Assembly (NCBI GenBank): GCA_016707445.1
Contig: JADJHR010000001.1
Coordinates: forward strand, 186,001-250,000
Direction of reading: 5' to 3'
Length of the DNA stretch: 64,000 bases
From: Rubrivivax sp.
GTDB taxonomy: Bacteria; Pseudomonadota; Gammaproteobacteria; Burkholderiales; Burkholderiaceae_C
A program made the position numbers and the translations under genes. The notes below the pieces were generated by a model. That model worked only from the letters and a program-made list of their open reading frames with translations. It ran no database searches and was not told the origin of the DNA. How positions within the stretch are numbered: position 1 is the first letter of the stretch; every line of letters starts with the position of its first letter. Shown here piece after piece: positions 15,602 to 24,365 of the stretch.

Positions 15602-16956
15602 GGTGATTCTGTGGAAGGCGCGTCGATCCAGATCGCGCGAAAGTCGTTCACGTTCGTCAGTGTCGGCCCGGTGACCACCGCGTCGCCCAGCGCCTCGAAA
15701 AAGCCATGTCCATCGTTATCCGACAGGCGATCCGGCGGCTTGATGCCCAGCGCCCAGGCGCGGGCCAGCGAATCAGGGGTCAGCAGCGCACCGGCAACTT
15801 CTTCCTGGCCGTCGACGCCATCGGTGTCGCCGGCCAGCGCGTGGATTTGTGGGTGACCGTTCAAGGCGATGCCCAGCGACAGCAGGAACTCGACGTTGCG
15901 GCCGCCGCGGCCCTGGCCACGCACGGTGACGGTGGTCTCTCCCCCCGACAGCAGCACGCAGGGTGCGGCAACGGGCTGGCCGCGCTTGGCCACCTGCAGT
16001 GCAATGGCGGCCAGTACCTTGCCGACGTCGCGTGCCTCGCCTTCGATGGCGTCACTCAGGATGTAGGGGCTGACGCCGGCAGCCCTGGCCACAGTGGCCG
16101 CCGCCTCCAGCGCCATCTGCGGCGTGGCGATCATTCGCGTCTCGACACGCGCCATGCGGGGGTCGTCAGGCTTGATCGATTCACCACGGCCGCTTTCCAG
16201 CACCTGCAGCACTTCGGCCGGCAGCGCAATGCCGTAACGGCGGACGATGTCCAGCGCATCGGCACAGGTCGTGGCGTCGGCCACGGTCGGCCCCGAGGCG
16301 ATGTCGAGCGCCTGGTCGCCGGGCACGTCGGAGATCAGCAGCGTGAGCACTTGTGCCGGGTGGCAGGCGGCGGCCAGGCGCCCGCCCTTGATGGCCGACA
16401 GGTGGCGCCGAACGCAGTTCATCTCGCTGATGCTGGCGCCCGAGGTCAGCAGCGCGCGGTTGACGGCCTGCTTGTGCAGCAGCGTCAGCCCCGGCAGGGG
16501 CAGCGGCAGCAGTGACGACCCGCCACCCGAGATCAGGCACAGCACCAGGTCGTCGGCGCTCAGGCCCTGCACCAGTTTCAGCATGCGTCCGGCCGCTGCC
16601 AGGCCGGCCGTGTCGGGTACCGGGTGCGCGGCCTCGACGATCTCGATGCGCTGGCAGGGCACGGCATAGCCATAGCGGGTGACCACCAGCCCGCCGAGTT
16701 GTGCCGCGTCACCGGTCCAGTGGTCTTCGACCGCACGCGCCATCGCCGCCGACGCCTTTCCGGCGCCGATCACGATCAGCCGGCCGCGGCCCAGGCTGTG
16801 CGGCGTGGGCAGGTGCGCCGGCATGCAGCGCGACGGTTGTGCCGATTCGATGGCCGCAGCGAACATCGCGGACAGCAGGTCCCGCGTTCGGCCGCTGTGG
16901 GTGCGGGTATCGGTACCGGATTTGGGCATCGGCGTCATTGCGGTCCTCAGGTTCAT
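15562..16956 (-). CDS. ttuD: glycerate 2-kinase / hydroxypyruvate reductase family (TtuD/GckA, MOFRL)
   Basis: A 464-residue protein of the DUF4147/MOFRL class. The kinase half has LIVIGAGKASAAMARAVE and LCLISGGGSSLLPLP; the C-terminal MOFRL part has LLSGGETTVTVRGQGRGGRN, ALAGDTDGVDG and ATSSN-like turns, ending NVNDFRAIWID before a variable tail. Older annotations call these hydroxypyruvate reductase (TtuD), but characterised members phosphorylate D-glycerate to 2-phosphoglycerate. The last 40 bases overlap pyk, the next enzyme but one in that route. Start at 16956 gives MNLRTAMTP; an internal ATG at 16938 is equally possible. Confidence 0.88.
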   Translation of the reverse strand: MNLRTAMTPMPKSGTDTRTHSGRTRDLLSAMFAAAIESAQPSRCMPAHLPTPHSLGRGRLIVIGAGKASAAMARAVEDHWTGDAAQLGGLVVTRYGYAVPCQRIEIVEAAHPVPDTAGLAAAGRMLKLVQGLSADDLVLCLISGGGSSLLPLPLPGLTLLHKQAVNRALLTSGASISEMNCVRRHLSAIKGGRLAAACHPAQVLTLLISDVPGDQALDIASGPTVADATTCADALDIVRRYGIALPAEVLQVLESGRGESIKPDDPRMARVETRMIATPQMALEAAATVARAAGVSPYILSDAIEGEARDVGKVLAAIALQVAKRGQPVAAPCVLLSGGETTVTVRGQGRGGRNVEFLLSLGIALNGHPQIHALAGDTDGVDGQEEVAGALLTPDSLARAWALGIKPPDRLSDNDGHGFFEALGDAVVTGPTLTNVNDFRAIWIDAPSTESPCAEPATPRSSPR

Positions 16957-17013
16957 GCGCTGGCCGGCGATGGGTGGCTGCGGGCGACCTGTGGGCTGCC
17001 CGCGGGGGCACGT

Positions 17014-17220
17014 TCAGGGCGTCGGCCTTGGCGCCGACTTCGTGCTCCACAACACGCCGCCCGTGGCCCAGTTGTGGCGCGACACGTCGACGAAGATGAC
17101 GTCGACGCTGTCGCCGCTGCCGCCCAGCACCTCGACACAGGCCGCGGTGAGTTTGTGTGCCAGCGCCGCCTTCTGCTGTTCGCTGCGGCCTTCGAAAAGT
17201 TCAACGTGCAAGGTCGGCAT
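17014..17220 (-). CDS. 4-oxalocrotonate tautomerase-like protein
   Basis: A 68-residue tautomerase. After Met removal the N-terminus is the catalytic Pro1 (MPTLHVELFEGRSEQQK), followed by the helix KAALAHKLTAACVEVLG and strand VDVIFVDVSRHNWATGG. Length and layout match small 4-OT subunits, which interconvert enol and keto acids as hexamers or trimers. Its substrate cannot be read from sequence; position just upstream of glycerate kinase suggests handling of a hydroxypyruvate- or tartronate-type enol, which is only inference. Confidence 0.85.
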   Translation of the reverse strand: MPTLHVELFEGRSEQQKAALAHKLTAACVEVLGGSGDSVDVIFVDVSRHNWATGGVLWSTKSAPRPTP

Positions 17221-17378
17221 GGTCAGGGGTTCCTCGAGGTTCAGTCTCTGAAGCCTGGCGATTGTCGGTCGGCGCGCCCGCCAGCGCGGCCAGCCGGTAG
17301 GCAGCGGCGAGGTCCGTTCGCACCTCGCATTCGCTGCGGGCTGATGGGCGCTGGTTCATGCGCGCGTTGCCGCGGGCC

Positions 17379-18869
17379 TCAGTGGGCTTCGACCGCCTTG
17401 GTGGCTTCGATCGAACCGGCGATGTCTTCCTTGGCGCCGTTGAAGAAAACGTTCAGCAGCACGGCTGCAATCGAAGTCAGCAGGATGCCGCTTTCCAGCA
17501 GCGGATGCAGGCTGTGCGCCATCTGCTGCATCCAGCGCGGTGCGACCAGCGGAATCAAGCCGAAGCCGATGGACAGCGCGACGATATACAGGTTGTGACG
17601 GTTGCCCTTGAAGTCCACCGAGGACAGGATGCGGATGCCGGTGGCTGCCACCATGCCGAACATCACCAGCCCCGCGCCGCCGAGTACGAATTGCGGAATC
17701 GCCTCGACGATGGCGCCCATTTTGGGCAGCAGGCCCAGGATGACCATGATGATGCCGCCGGCCACGGTGACATAGCGGCTGCGTACACCCGTCACGCCAA
17801 CCAGACCCACGTTCTGCGAGAAGCTGGTGTACGGAAAGGTATTGAACAAACCGCCGATCAAGGTGCCCAGGCCATCGGTGCGCAGGCCGGCCGAGAGTTG
17901 CGACTGGCTGATCTTCTTGCCGGTCATGTCCGACAGCGCCAGGAACATGCCGGTGGACTCGATCATCACGACGATCATCACCAGCGTCATCGTCAGGATC
18001 ATCACGATGTCGAAGGTCGGCATGCCGAAGGCCAACGGCGTGACGATGTCGACCCAGGCGGCCTTGCCCACCTTGTCGAAACTCATCTTGCCCATGGCAT
18101 AGGCCGCGATGCAGCCGGCAATGATGCCCAGCAGCACCGAGATGTTGGCGATGAAGCCTTTGGCGAATTTCACCAGCAGCAGGATGAAGATGAGCACCGC
18201 GGCGGCAATGGCCAGGTGGTCCAGTGCGCCGTAGTTGGGGTTGTCGAGCAGCGGAATCTGACCCAGCGTGAGCGGTGGTGCCGATGCGCCGACGGCTGCC
18301 GCGGCAGCTGCCTTGGCCTCGGCCGCATGGACCATTTCCGCCAGCTTGGGCACGTCGGTGCGCTGCGCCAGGAAGGCCGGCCCGCCGACCGCCCAGCCCA
18401 CGCCCACGCGCATCAGGCTGACGCCGATGATCGTGATGATCGTGCCCGTGACCACCGGCGGGAAGAAGCGCAACATGCGGCTGACCAGCGGCGCAATGAT
18501 CATCGAGACGATGCCCGCGCCGATGATCGCGCCGAAGAGCGCGCGCGCACCGGCCTCACCGGGCACCGAATTGGCGATCGCCACCATGGGCCCCACGGCG
18601 GCAAAGGTCACGCCCATCATCACCGGCAGCTTGATGCCGAACCACTTCGTCATGCCCAGCGATTGGATCAGCGTGACGACGCCGCAGGCGAACAGGTCGG
18701 CCGAGATCAGCAGCGCCACATGTTCGGGACTGAGCTTGAGCGCGCGACCGACGATCAACGGCACGGCGATGGCGCCGGCGTACATCACCAGCACATGCTG
18801 CAGACCGAGCGCTGCAAGCCGCCCTGTGGGCAAACTCTCGTCCACCGGGTCGACGCTTGTCGTTGTCAT
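17379..18869 (-). CDS. NCS2 family purine (urate/xanthine) permease
   Basis: A 496-residue transporter with about 14 membrane segments. NCS2 signatures are present: QHVLVMYAGAIAVPLIVG at TM1, the proton/substrate-binding TM8 region VMIVVMIESTGMFLALSD and the NAT motif region LFNTFPYTSFSQNVGLVGVTGV. QNVGLV resembles xanthine/urate-transporting members more than uracil permeases. The start at 18869 gives MTTTSVDPVDE; the longer frame to 19124 intrudes into puuD. It lies 62 bases after puuD and is probably cotranscribed, supporting urate or a related purine as substrate. Confidence 0.9.
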   Translation of the reverse strand: MTTTSVDPVDESLPTGRLAALGLQHVLVMYAGAIAVPLIVGRALKLSPEHVALLISADLFACGVVTLIQSLGMTKWFGIKLPVMMGVTFAAVGPMVAIANSVPGEAGARALFGAIIGAGIVSMIIAPLVSRMLRFFPPVVTGTIITIIGVSLMRVGVGWAVGGPAFLAQRTDVPKLAEMVHAAEAKAAAAAAVGASAPPLTLGQIPLLDNPNYGALDHLAIAAAVLIFILLLVKFAKGFIANISVLLGIIAGCIAAYAMGKMSFDKVGKAAWVDIVTPLAFGMPTFDIVMILTMTLVMIVVMIESTGMFLALSDMTGKKISQSQLSAGLRTDGLGTLIGGLFNTFPYTSFSQNVGLVGVTGVRSRYVTVAGGIIMVILGLLPKMGAIVEAIPQFVLGGAGLVMFGMVAATGIRILSSVDFKGNRHNLYIVALSIGFGLIPLVAPRWMQQMAHSLHPLLESGILLTSIAAVLLNVFFNGAKEDIAGSIEATKAVEAH

Positions 18870-18931
18870 GGGTGTCTCCTCACGTTGATGGGCGACGGGC
18901 CCGGGGCGGACCGCCGGTCTGGTAAAGCCGG

Positions 18932-20137
18932 TCAGTGAATCGGCGCGCCCGACTCGTACCAGCGCTTGATCAGCGTGCGCTCGGCGTCGGTGATCTGGGT
19001 CGCGTTGTTGAGTGGCATCAGCTTGAGCACGGCGGCCTGCTGGTAGACCATCTGCGCGTGCTGCTTGATCAGTTCGGGCGTGTGCAGCGCCACGTTCTTG
19101 CTGGCCAGTTGCGCGTTGTGGCACAGGCTGCAGCGCTGGTCGATCACGGCCTTGACCGCCGTGAACGTGACCGGTTGCGCCGCGGCCAGCCGGTCGGCGG
19201 CTGAAGGCGGCGGCGGTGCCAGCCAGATCGCCAGACCGATCAGCACCGCGGTGCCGACGCCGGCATGTTCCCAGGGCACCCGCTTGCCCTGCACCAGGGC
19301 CTTGTGCCGCACCACGAAGCTGTGGCGGATGAGTGCACCGGCCAGCATCAGCAGCACCAGCACGACCCAGTTGTGCGCCCCCGTGTACAGCCAGCCGTAG
19401 TGGTTGGACAGCATCGCCACCAGCACCGGCAGCGTGAAGTAGGTGTTGTGCACGCTGCGTTGCTTGGCGCGCCAGCCGTGCACCGGGTCGACGGCCTGGC
19501 CGGCCTTGAGCTGGGCCACCACCGTGCGCTGGCCGGGAATGATCCAGAAGAACACGTTGGCGCTCATGCTGGTGGCCAGCATCGCGCCCACCAGCAGAAA
19601 GGCCGCGCGGCCGGCGAACAGCTGGCAGGCCAGCCAGGAGGCGAAGACGACGAAGGCCAGCACGCCCAGGCCGACGATCAGGTCACCGTTCTTCTTCTGG
19701 CCGAAGGCGCGGCAGATGATGTCGTAGACCAGCCAGCAGACGACCAGGAAACCCAGCGACGCCGCGATGGCGGCTGTCGCTGACCAGTCGTACACGCTCT
19801 TGTCGACCAGGAAGGTGCCGGCGTTGAACAGGTACAGCACCGTGAACAATGCAAAACCGGTCAGCCAGGTCGAGTAGCTCTCCCAGTAGAACCAGTGCAG
19901 GTGCTCGGGCATGACCTTGGGCGCGACCAGGTACTTCTGCGGGTGATAGAAACCACCACCGTGCACCGCCCACAGTTCACCGTCGACGCCCTTGTCCTTC
20001 AGGACCGGGTCGACCGGCTTGGTCAGGCTGTTGTCGAGAAAGACGAAGTAGAACGACGAGCCGATCCAGGCGATGGCCACGATGACATGGGCCCAGCGCA
20101 GCAGCAGGTTGACCCAGTCGAGCAGGTATGCGTCCAA
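18932..20137 (-). CDS. puuD: PuuD: membrane urate hydroxylase with C-terminal cytochrome c domain
   Basis: About 401 residues. The N-terminal part has eight or so membrane helices (DAYLLDWVNLLLRWAHVIVA, then GLVVCWLV-like segments) and the conserved GGGFYHPQKYLVAPKVMPEHLHWFYWESY stretch (given in part). The C-terminal 90 residues form a monoheme cytochrome c (QRCSLCHNAQ, axial Met in LKLMPLNN). PuuD is the cytochrome-linked enzyme that oxidises urate to 5-hydroxyisourate, passing electrons to the respiratory chain instead of O2. I favour a TTG start at 20137 (TCTGGAG 7 bases upstream, product MDAYLLDW); a GTG at 20167 would add ten residues. No uricase gene is present, so this is the urate-oxidising step. 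Confidence 0.92.
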   Translation of the reverse strand: MDAYLLDWVNLLLRWAHVIVAIAWIGSSFYFVFLDNSLTKPVDPVLKDKGVDGELWAVHGGGFYHPQKYLVAPKVMPEHLHWFYWESYSTWLTGFALFTVLYLFNAGTFLVDKSVYDWSATAAIAASLGFLVVCWLVYDIICRAFGQKKNGDLIVGLGVLAFVVFASWLACQLFAGRAAFLLVGAMLATSMSANVFFWIIPGQRTVVAQLKAGQAVDPVHGWRAKQRSVHNTYFTLPVLVAMLSNHYGWLYTGAHNWVVLVLLMLAGALIRHSFVVRHKALVQGKRVPWEHAGVGTAVLIGLAIWLAPPPPSAADRLAAAQPVTFTAVKAVIDQRCSLCHNAQLASKNVALHTPELIKQHAQMVYQQAAVLKLMPLNNATQITDAERTLIKRWYESGAPIH

Positions 20138-20270
20138 GAGCGGCTCCAGATGGTTGGGGCAACGCACCGGGGCCGGTTCGTTCCCCTCTCACCACAGCGG
20201 GCTCTGTGAGAAGCGTGAGTCGCAAATCCGTTGTACCGGCAACCCGGTGGCAACGACGCTCCGCGGCGAC

Positions 20271-20309
20271 GTGCACAAAGTGTATGCAGTATGGTACTCA
20301 CTTGTGCAC
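20271..20309. promoter_or_regulatory. 39-bp dyad operator in the puuD promoter region
   Basis: GTGCACAAAGTG (20271-20282) and CACTTGTGCAC (20299-20309) are near-perfect inverted repeats with one bulged base. They enclose CAAAGTGTATGCAGTA (20276-20291), which matches 14 of 16 bases with CAAAGTGTATACACTA at 20803-20818 before the GntR gene. On the minus strand a candidate promoter TTTACC-N16-TACCAT overlaps the element. Most likely bound by the GntR regulator encoded at 20869. Confidence 0.55.
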
Positions 20310-20379
20310 CCGGGTAAACCCCTGAAAGGGCTTCGACGGTTCAGCTTCGGTGGCTGTGAATTGCTGTCGCCGGCCGCGC

Positions 20380-20736
20380 TCAGGACCCCCGATAGGTCGA
20401 GTAGGCCCAGGGCGACACCAGCAGCGGCACGTGGTAGCGGCCGGCCGCATCGGCGATGCCGAAGTCGACCGGCACGGTGTCGATGAAAGGCGGATCGGGC
20501 AGCGTCACGCCCAGGCCGCGGAAATACGGCGCCACGGCAAACAGCAGGCGATAGCGGCCCACTGCCATGCCTTTGGCGTCGAGCAGGGCGCCGCCTTCGT
20601 TGCGGCCGTCGGCGTTGAGCGTGAAGCGCGTCAGCGTGACGGTCTGGGCGCCGTCCAGCCGCTGCAGCGTGACCTGCATGCCCGCCGCGGGGCAGCCATT
20701 CATGGTGTCCAGTACGTGGGTGCTGAGGTGTCCCAT
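20380..20736 (-). CDS. uraH: 5-hydroxyisourate hydrolase
   Basis: A 118-residue transthyretin-like hydrolase that opens 5-hydroxyisourate to OHCU. The diagnostic pieces are all there: N-terminal STHVLDTMNGCPAAGM with the active-site His, the internal DGR turn with the active-site Arg in LNADGRNEG, YHVPLLVSPWAYSTYRGS with the second His, and the invariant C-terminal YRGS. It sits upstream of puuD on the same strand, with a 240-base gap holding a large operator, so puuD probably has its own promoter. Confidence 0.95.
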   Translation of the reverse strand: MGHLSTHVLDTMNGCPAAGMQVTLQRLDGAQTVTLTRFTLNADGRNEGGALLDAKGMAVGRYRLLFAVAPYFRGLGVTLPDPPFIDTVPVDFGIADAAGRYHVPLLVSPWAYSTYRGS

Positions 20737-20789
20737 CGAAGTCCTTTCGAGTTGCTTGAGCCCAGGCGCCCATCACGAGCTGGGTGTGC

Positions 20790-20818
20790 TTGAAATGTCG
20801 CTCAAAGTGTATACACTA
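20790..20818 (+). promoter_or_regulatory. promoter and operator of the urate-pathway GntR gene
   Basis: TTGAAA (20790-20795), N16, TACACT (20812-20817) is a plausible sigma-70 promoter. The 12-bp perfect palindrome AGTGTATACACT (20806-20817) covers its -10 element and is the second copy of the puuD-region site. This layout suggests autoregulation and shared control of uraH, puuD and the regulator. Confidence 0.5.
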
Positions 20819-20868
20819 AAGTGCGCCACATCCAGCCCAGAGACACCCCAACGCATCCCGTCGACGCC

Positions 20869-21594
20869 GTGGCCAGAACCCGCAACCCGCTCAAGATCGT
20901 GGCTTCGCCCAGCTCGTCCCGGTCGCAACCCGTCGGCGCGACCGAACGCATCGTCGACGCGATCACCCTGGCCATCGTCGAGCGGCGGCTGATGCCGGGC
21001 ACCAAGCTGTCGGAGCAGAAGCTGGCCGACATCTTCGAGGTCTCGCGCACGCTGGTGCGCCAGGCGCTGAACCAGCTCAGTCGTGATCGTCTGGTGACGC
21101 TGGAACGCGCGCGTGGCGCCTTTGTCGCGATGCCCAGCGTCGACGAGGCGCGCCAGGTGTTCGAGGTGCGTGCGATGCTCGAAGCCGCATTGGCCCGCCA
21201 GCTCTGTGCGCGCATCACCGACCGCCAGATTGCCGAGTTGCGCAGCCACCTGCGTGATGAAGCGTCGGCGGTGGCGCGCACCGACGTGGCCGGCCGCACG
21301 CGGCTGCTGGCAGACTTTCATGCCGTTTTGGCACGCATGCTGGGCAACGAGGTGCTGGCGCAGCTGCTGGTCGACTTGCTCAGCCGCTCGTCGCTGATCG
21401 CGCTGATGTACCAGTCGTCGCATTCGGCCGAACATTCGCTGGACGAACATGTGCAGATCGTCGATGCGCTGGAAAAGCGCGACGCGCGCGCGGCGGCCAG
21501 GCTGATGGAGCACCACATCGCCGCCGTCGAGAAGAACCTGCGGCTCGATCCGCACACCGTGGACCTGTCGGCGGTGCTGCGGCCGCAGGCCTGA
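20869..21594 (+). CDS. GntR/FadR-family regulator of urate catabolism
   Basis: A 241-residue regulator: winged helix at residues about 28-90 (ERIVDAITLAIVERRLMPGT, LADIFEVSRTLVRQALNQL) and a C-terminal FCD all-helical effector domain with metal-ligand His residues (RLLADFHAVLARML, SLDEHVQIVDAL, RLMEHHIAAVEKNL). I prefer GTG at 20869 because the predicted promoter would start transcription near 20824; a GTG at 20821 would add 16 residues. It is divergent from uraH and upstream of puuE, and the two matching palindromes nearby mark it as the local regulator. The effector is probably urate or a pathway ureide (inference). Confidence 0.88.
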   Translation: MARTRNPLKIVASPSSSRSQPVGATERIVDAITLAIVERRLMPGTKLSEQKLADIFEVSRTLVRQALNQLSRDRLVTLERARGAFVAMPSVDEARQVFEVRAMLEAALARQLCARITDRQIAELRSHLRDEASAVARTDVAGRTRLLADFHAVLARMLGNEVLAQLLVDLLSRSSLIALMYQSSHSAEHSLDEHVQIVDALEKRDARAAARLMEHHIAAVEKNLRLDPHTVDLSAVLRPQA

Positions 21595-21622
21595 AAACGC
21601 ATCCCGACCCACGCAACGCATC

Positions 21623-22585
21623 ATGCGCATTCCCACCGACACCGCCTCGAACTACCCGCGCGACCTTCGTGGCCATGGCCGCCATCCGCCGCAGGCGCAG
21701 TGGCCCGGCCGCGCCCGCGTGGCGCTGCAGTTCGTGCTCAACTTCGAGGAAGGCGGCGAGAACGCCGTCGTGCATGGTGACCCCGCCAGCGAACAGTTCC
21801 TGTCCGAGATGTTCAACCCGCCGGCCCTGCCGGCGCGCCATCTCAGCATGGAAAGCATCTACGAATACGGCTCGCGCGTGGGCGTCTGGCGGCTGCTGCG
21901 CGAATTCGAACGCCGCAGTCTGCCGCTGACGGTGTTCGGTGTCGGCATGGCGCTCGAGCGCTGCCCCGAGGTGACGGCTGCTTTCAAGGACCTTGGGCAC
22001 GAGATCGCCTGCCACGGCTGGCGCTGGATCAGCTACCAGAACGCCGACGAGGCCACCGAGCGCGCGCACATGGCACTGGCGATGGCGCGCATCACGGCGC
22101 TGACCGGTGAACGCCCGCTGGGCTGGTACACCGGGCGCGACAGCCCGGCCACGCGCCGCCTGGTGGCTGATTTCGGGGGTTTCGAATACGACAGCGATTG
22201 CTACGGCGACGATCTGCCGTTCTGGCTGCAGGTGCGCAAGAGCGATGCCACTCTGGTGTCGCACCTGGTGGTTCCGTACACGCTGGACACCAACGACATG
22301 CGCTTTGCGCTGCCGCAGGGATTCTCGAACGGCGATGCGTTCTTCCAGTATCTGCGCGACGCCTTCGACGTGCACTATGCCGAGGGCGACGAGCGGCCCA
22401 CGATGATGAACATCGGCATGCACTGCCGGCTGCTGGGCCGGCCCGGGCGGATGCGCGCGCTGCAGCGCTTTCTCGACCACGTGCAGCAGCACGACCGCGT
22501 CTGGGTGGCGCGCCGCATCGACATCGCGCGGCACTGGAAGGCGACGCACCCCTTCGACCCCGCCACCGCCTTCATTTGGGAGTGA
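21623..22585 (+). CDS. puuE: PuuE-type (cofactor-independent) allantoinase
   Basis: A 320-residue member of the polysaccharide-deacetylase fold, the class that includes the Pseudomonas allantoinase PuuE. Hallmarks: YPRDLRGHGRHPPQAQWPGRA at the N-terminus, VALQFVLNFEEGGE, SMESIYEYGSRVGVWR, GHEIACHGWRWISYQ and MMNIGMHCRLLGRPGR. It hydrolyses allantoin to allantoate. The context (next gene is the OHCU decarboxylase-allantoate amidohydrolase fusion, 4 bases later) fits exactly. Unlike metal-dependent allantoinases (AllB) it needs no binuclear zinc site. Confidence 0.93.
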   Translation: MRIPTDTASNYPRDLRGHGRHPPQAQWPGRARVALQFVLNFEEGGENAVVHGDPASEQFLSEMFNPPALPARHLSMESIYEYGSRVGVWRLLREFERRSLPLTVFGVGMALERCPEVTAAFKDLGHEIACHGWRWISYQNADEATERAHMALAMARITALTGERPLGWYTGRDSPATRRLVADFGGFEYDSDCYGDDLPFWLQVRKSDATLVSHLVVPYTLDTNDMRFALPQGFSNGDAFFQYLRDAFDVHYAEGDERPTMMNIGMHCRLLGRPGRMRALQRFLDHVQQHDRVWVARRIDIARHWKATHPFDPATAFIWE

Positions 22586-22589
22586 GCTC

Positions 22590-24365
22590 TTGTTGACCCT
22601 GGACCAGATCAATGCCGCGTCGGCCGACGATTTTGTCGCGCTGCTGGACGGCACCTACGAACATTCGCCATGGATCGCGCAGGCTGCGGCCGCCGCACGG
22701 CCCTTTGCCAGCCTGGTGCAGCTGAAGCTGGCGCTGGCCCGGGTGGTGCGTGAGGCGGATGCCGACGTGCAACTGGCGCTGATTCGTGCCCACCCCGAAC
22801 TGGCCGGCAAGGCCATGGTCATCCAGTCGCTGACGGCGGAGTCGACGAACGAACAAGGCAAGGCCGGACTGACCGATTGCACGCCGGCCGAGTTCGCGCA
22901 GATTCAGCGGCTGAACGCCGACTACAACGCGCGCTTCGGTTTCCCGTTCATCCTGGCCGTGCGCGGCCCGCGCGGTTTGGGCATGGGCCGGGCAGAGATC
23001 ATCGCCACCTTCGAGCGCCGGCTGCAGCACCACCCCGACTTCGAACGCGCCGAGTGCCTGCGCAACATCCACCGCATCGCCGAAATCCGGCTCGACGACA
23101 CGTTCGGCCATGTCCCGGTGCTCGGCAACCAGGTGTGGGACTGGGCCGAGCGGCTGGCCGTGCACAGCGACCCTGGTTATGCCGAGCGCGGCGAGCTCAC
23201 CGTCACCTACCTCACCGACGCGCATCGGGCTTGCGCGCAGCGGCTGGCGCACTGGATGAAGGCCGACTGCGGCTTCGACGAGGTCGAGATCGATGCCGTC
23301 GGCAACGTGGTCGGCATCTATCACGGCAGCGACCGTTCGGCGCAACGACTGCTCACCGGCAGCCACTACGACACCGTGCGCAACGGTGGCAAGTACGACG
23401 GCCGGCTGGGCATCCTGGTGCCGATGGCCTGCGTGCGTGAACTGCATGGCCAGGGCCGGCGCCTGCCCTTCGACGTCGAGGTGGTGGGCTTTGCCGAGGA
23501 AGAAGGGCAGCGCTACAAGGCGGTGTTTCTGGGTTCGGGTGCGCTGACCGGGCACTTCGACCCGGCCTGGCTCGAACAGAAGGACGCGCAGGGCATCTCG
23601 ATGCGCGAAGCGATGCAGCACGCCGGCCTGTGCATCGACGACATCCCCAAGCTGCAGCGCGACGCGGCGAAGTACCTCGGTTTTGTCGAGGTGCACATCG
23701 AGCAGGGCCCGGTGCTCAACGAGATCGACCTGCCGCTGGGCATGGTCACCTCGATCAACGGCAGCGTGCGCTACCTGGGTGAAATCATCGGCATGGCCAG
23801 CCACGCCGGCACCACGCCGATGGGCCGCCGCCGCGACGCCGCCACCGCGGCCGCCGAACTGGCGCTGTACCTGGAGCAGCGTGCTGCCGCGGTACCGCAC
23901 CTGGTGGGCACGATGGGCATGCTGGACGTGCCCAGCGGATCGATCAACGTCGTTCCGGGCCGCTGTCGCTTCAGCCTGGACATCCGCGCCACCACCGACG
24001 CGGTGCGCGACGCCTGCGAGGCCGATGTGAAGGCCGAGCTGCAGCGCATCTGCGAGCGTCGCGGCCTGCATTTCAGCCTCGAGGAAACGGTGCGTGCGGC
24101 CGCCGCACCGTCTGCGCCCGAATGGCAGCAGCGCTGGGAGCGTGCCGTGCAGGCCCTGGGGCTGCCGCTGCACCGCATGCCCAGCGGCGCCGGCCATGAC
24201 GCGATGAAGCTGCACGAAGTGATGCCGCAGGCCATGCTCTTCCTGCGCGGCCTGAACGCCGGCATCAGCCACAACCCGCTGGAGTCGATCACCAACGACG
24301 ACACCGAGCTGTGCGTCAACGCCTTCATGCAACTGCTCGAACAACTCTGCGTGGAACGCTCATGA
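22590..24365 (+). CDS. bifunctional OHCU decarboxylase - allantoate amidohydrolase fusion
   Basis: A 591-residue fusion. Residues 1-170 are UraD: catalytic His in RAHPELAGKA and the region LRNIHRIAEIRLDDTFG. Residues about 180-585 are an M20 amidohydrolase of the AllC/hydantoinase class: metal ligands in GSHYDTVRNGGKYDG and FAEEEGQRY, dimer-interface motif ASHAGTTPM, and the C-terminal SGAGHDAMKL. UraD converts OHCU to S-allantoin; AllC removes ammonia and CO2 from allantoate. The two steps flank allantoinase (PuuE, encoded just upstream), so one chain performs the steps on either side of it. Translation starts at TTG 22590 with GGAGTGAG five bases upstream, immediately after the puuE stop. 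Confidence 0.93.
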   Translation: MLTLDQINAASADDFVALLDGTYEHSPWIAQAAAAARPFASLVQLKLALARVVREADADVQLALIRAHPELAGKAMVIQSLTAESTNEQGKAGLTDCTPAEFAQIQRLNADYNARFGFPFILAVRGPRGLGMGRAEIIATFERRLQHHPDFERAECLRNIHRIAEIRLDDTFGHVPVLGNQVWDWAERLAVHSDPGYAERGELTVTYLTDAHRACAQRLAHWMKADCGFDEVEIDAVGNVVGIYHGSDRSAQRLLTGSHYDTVRNGGKYDGRLGILVPMACVRELHGQGRRLPFDVEVVGFAEEEGQRYKAVFLGSGALTGHFDPAWLEQKDAQGISMREAMQHAGLCIDDIPKLQRDAAKYLGFVEVHIEQGPVLNEIDLPLGMVTSINGSVRYLGEIIGMASHAGTTPMGRRRDAATAAAELALYLEQRAAAVPHLVGTMGMLDVPSGSINVVPGRCRFSLDIRATTDAVRDACEADVKAELQRICERRGLHFSLEETVRAAAAPSAPEWQQRWERAVQALGLPLHRMPSGAGHDAMKLHEVMPQAMLFLRGLNAGISHNPLESITNDDTELCVNAFMQLLEQLCVERS

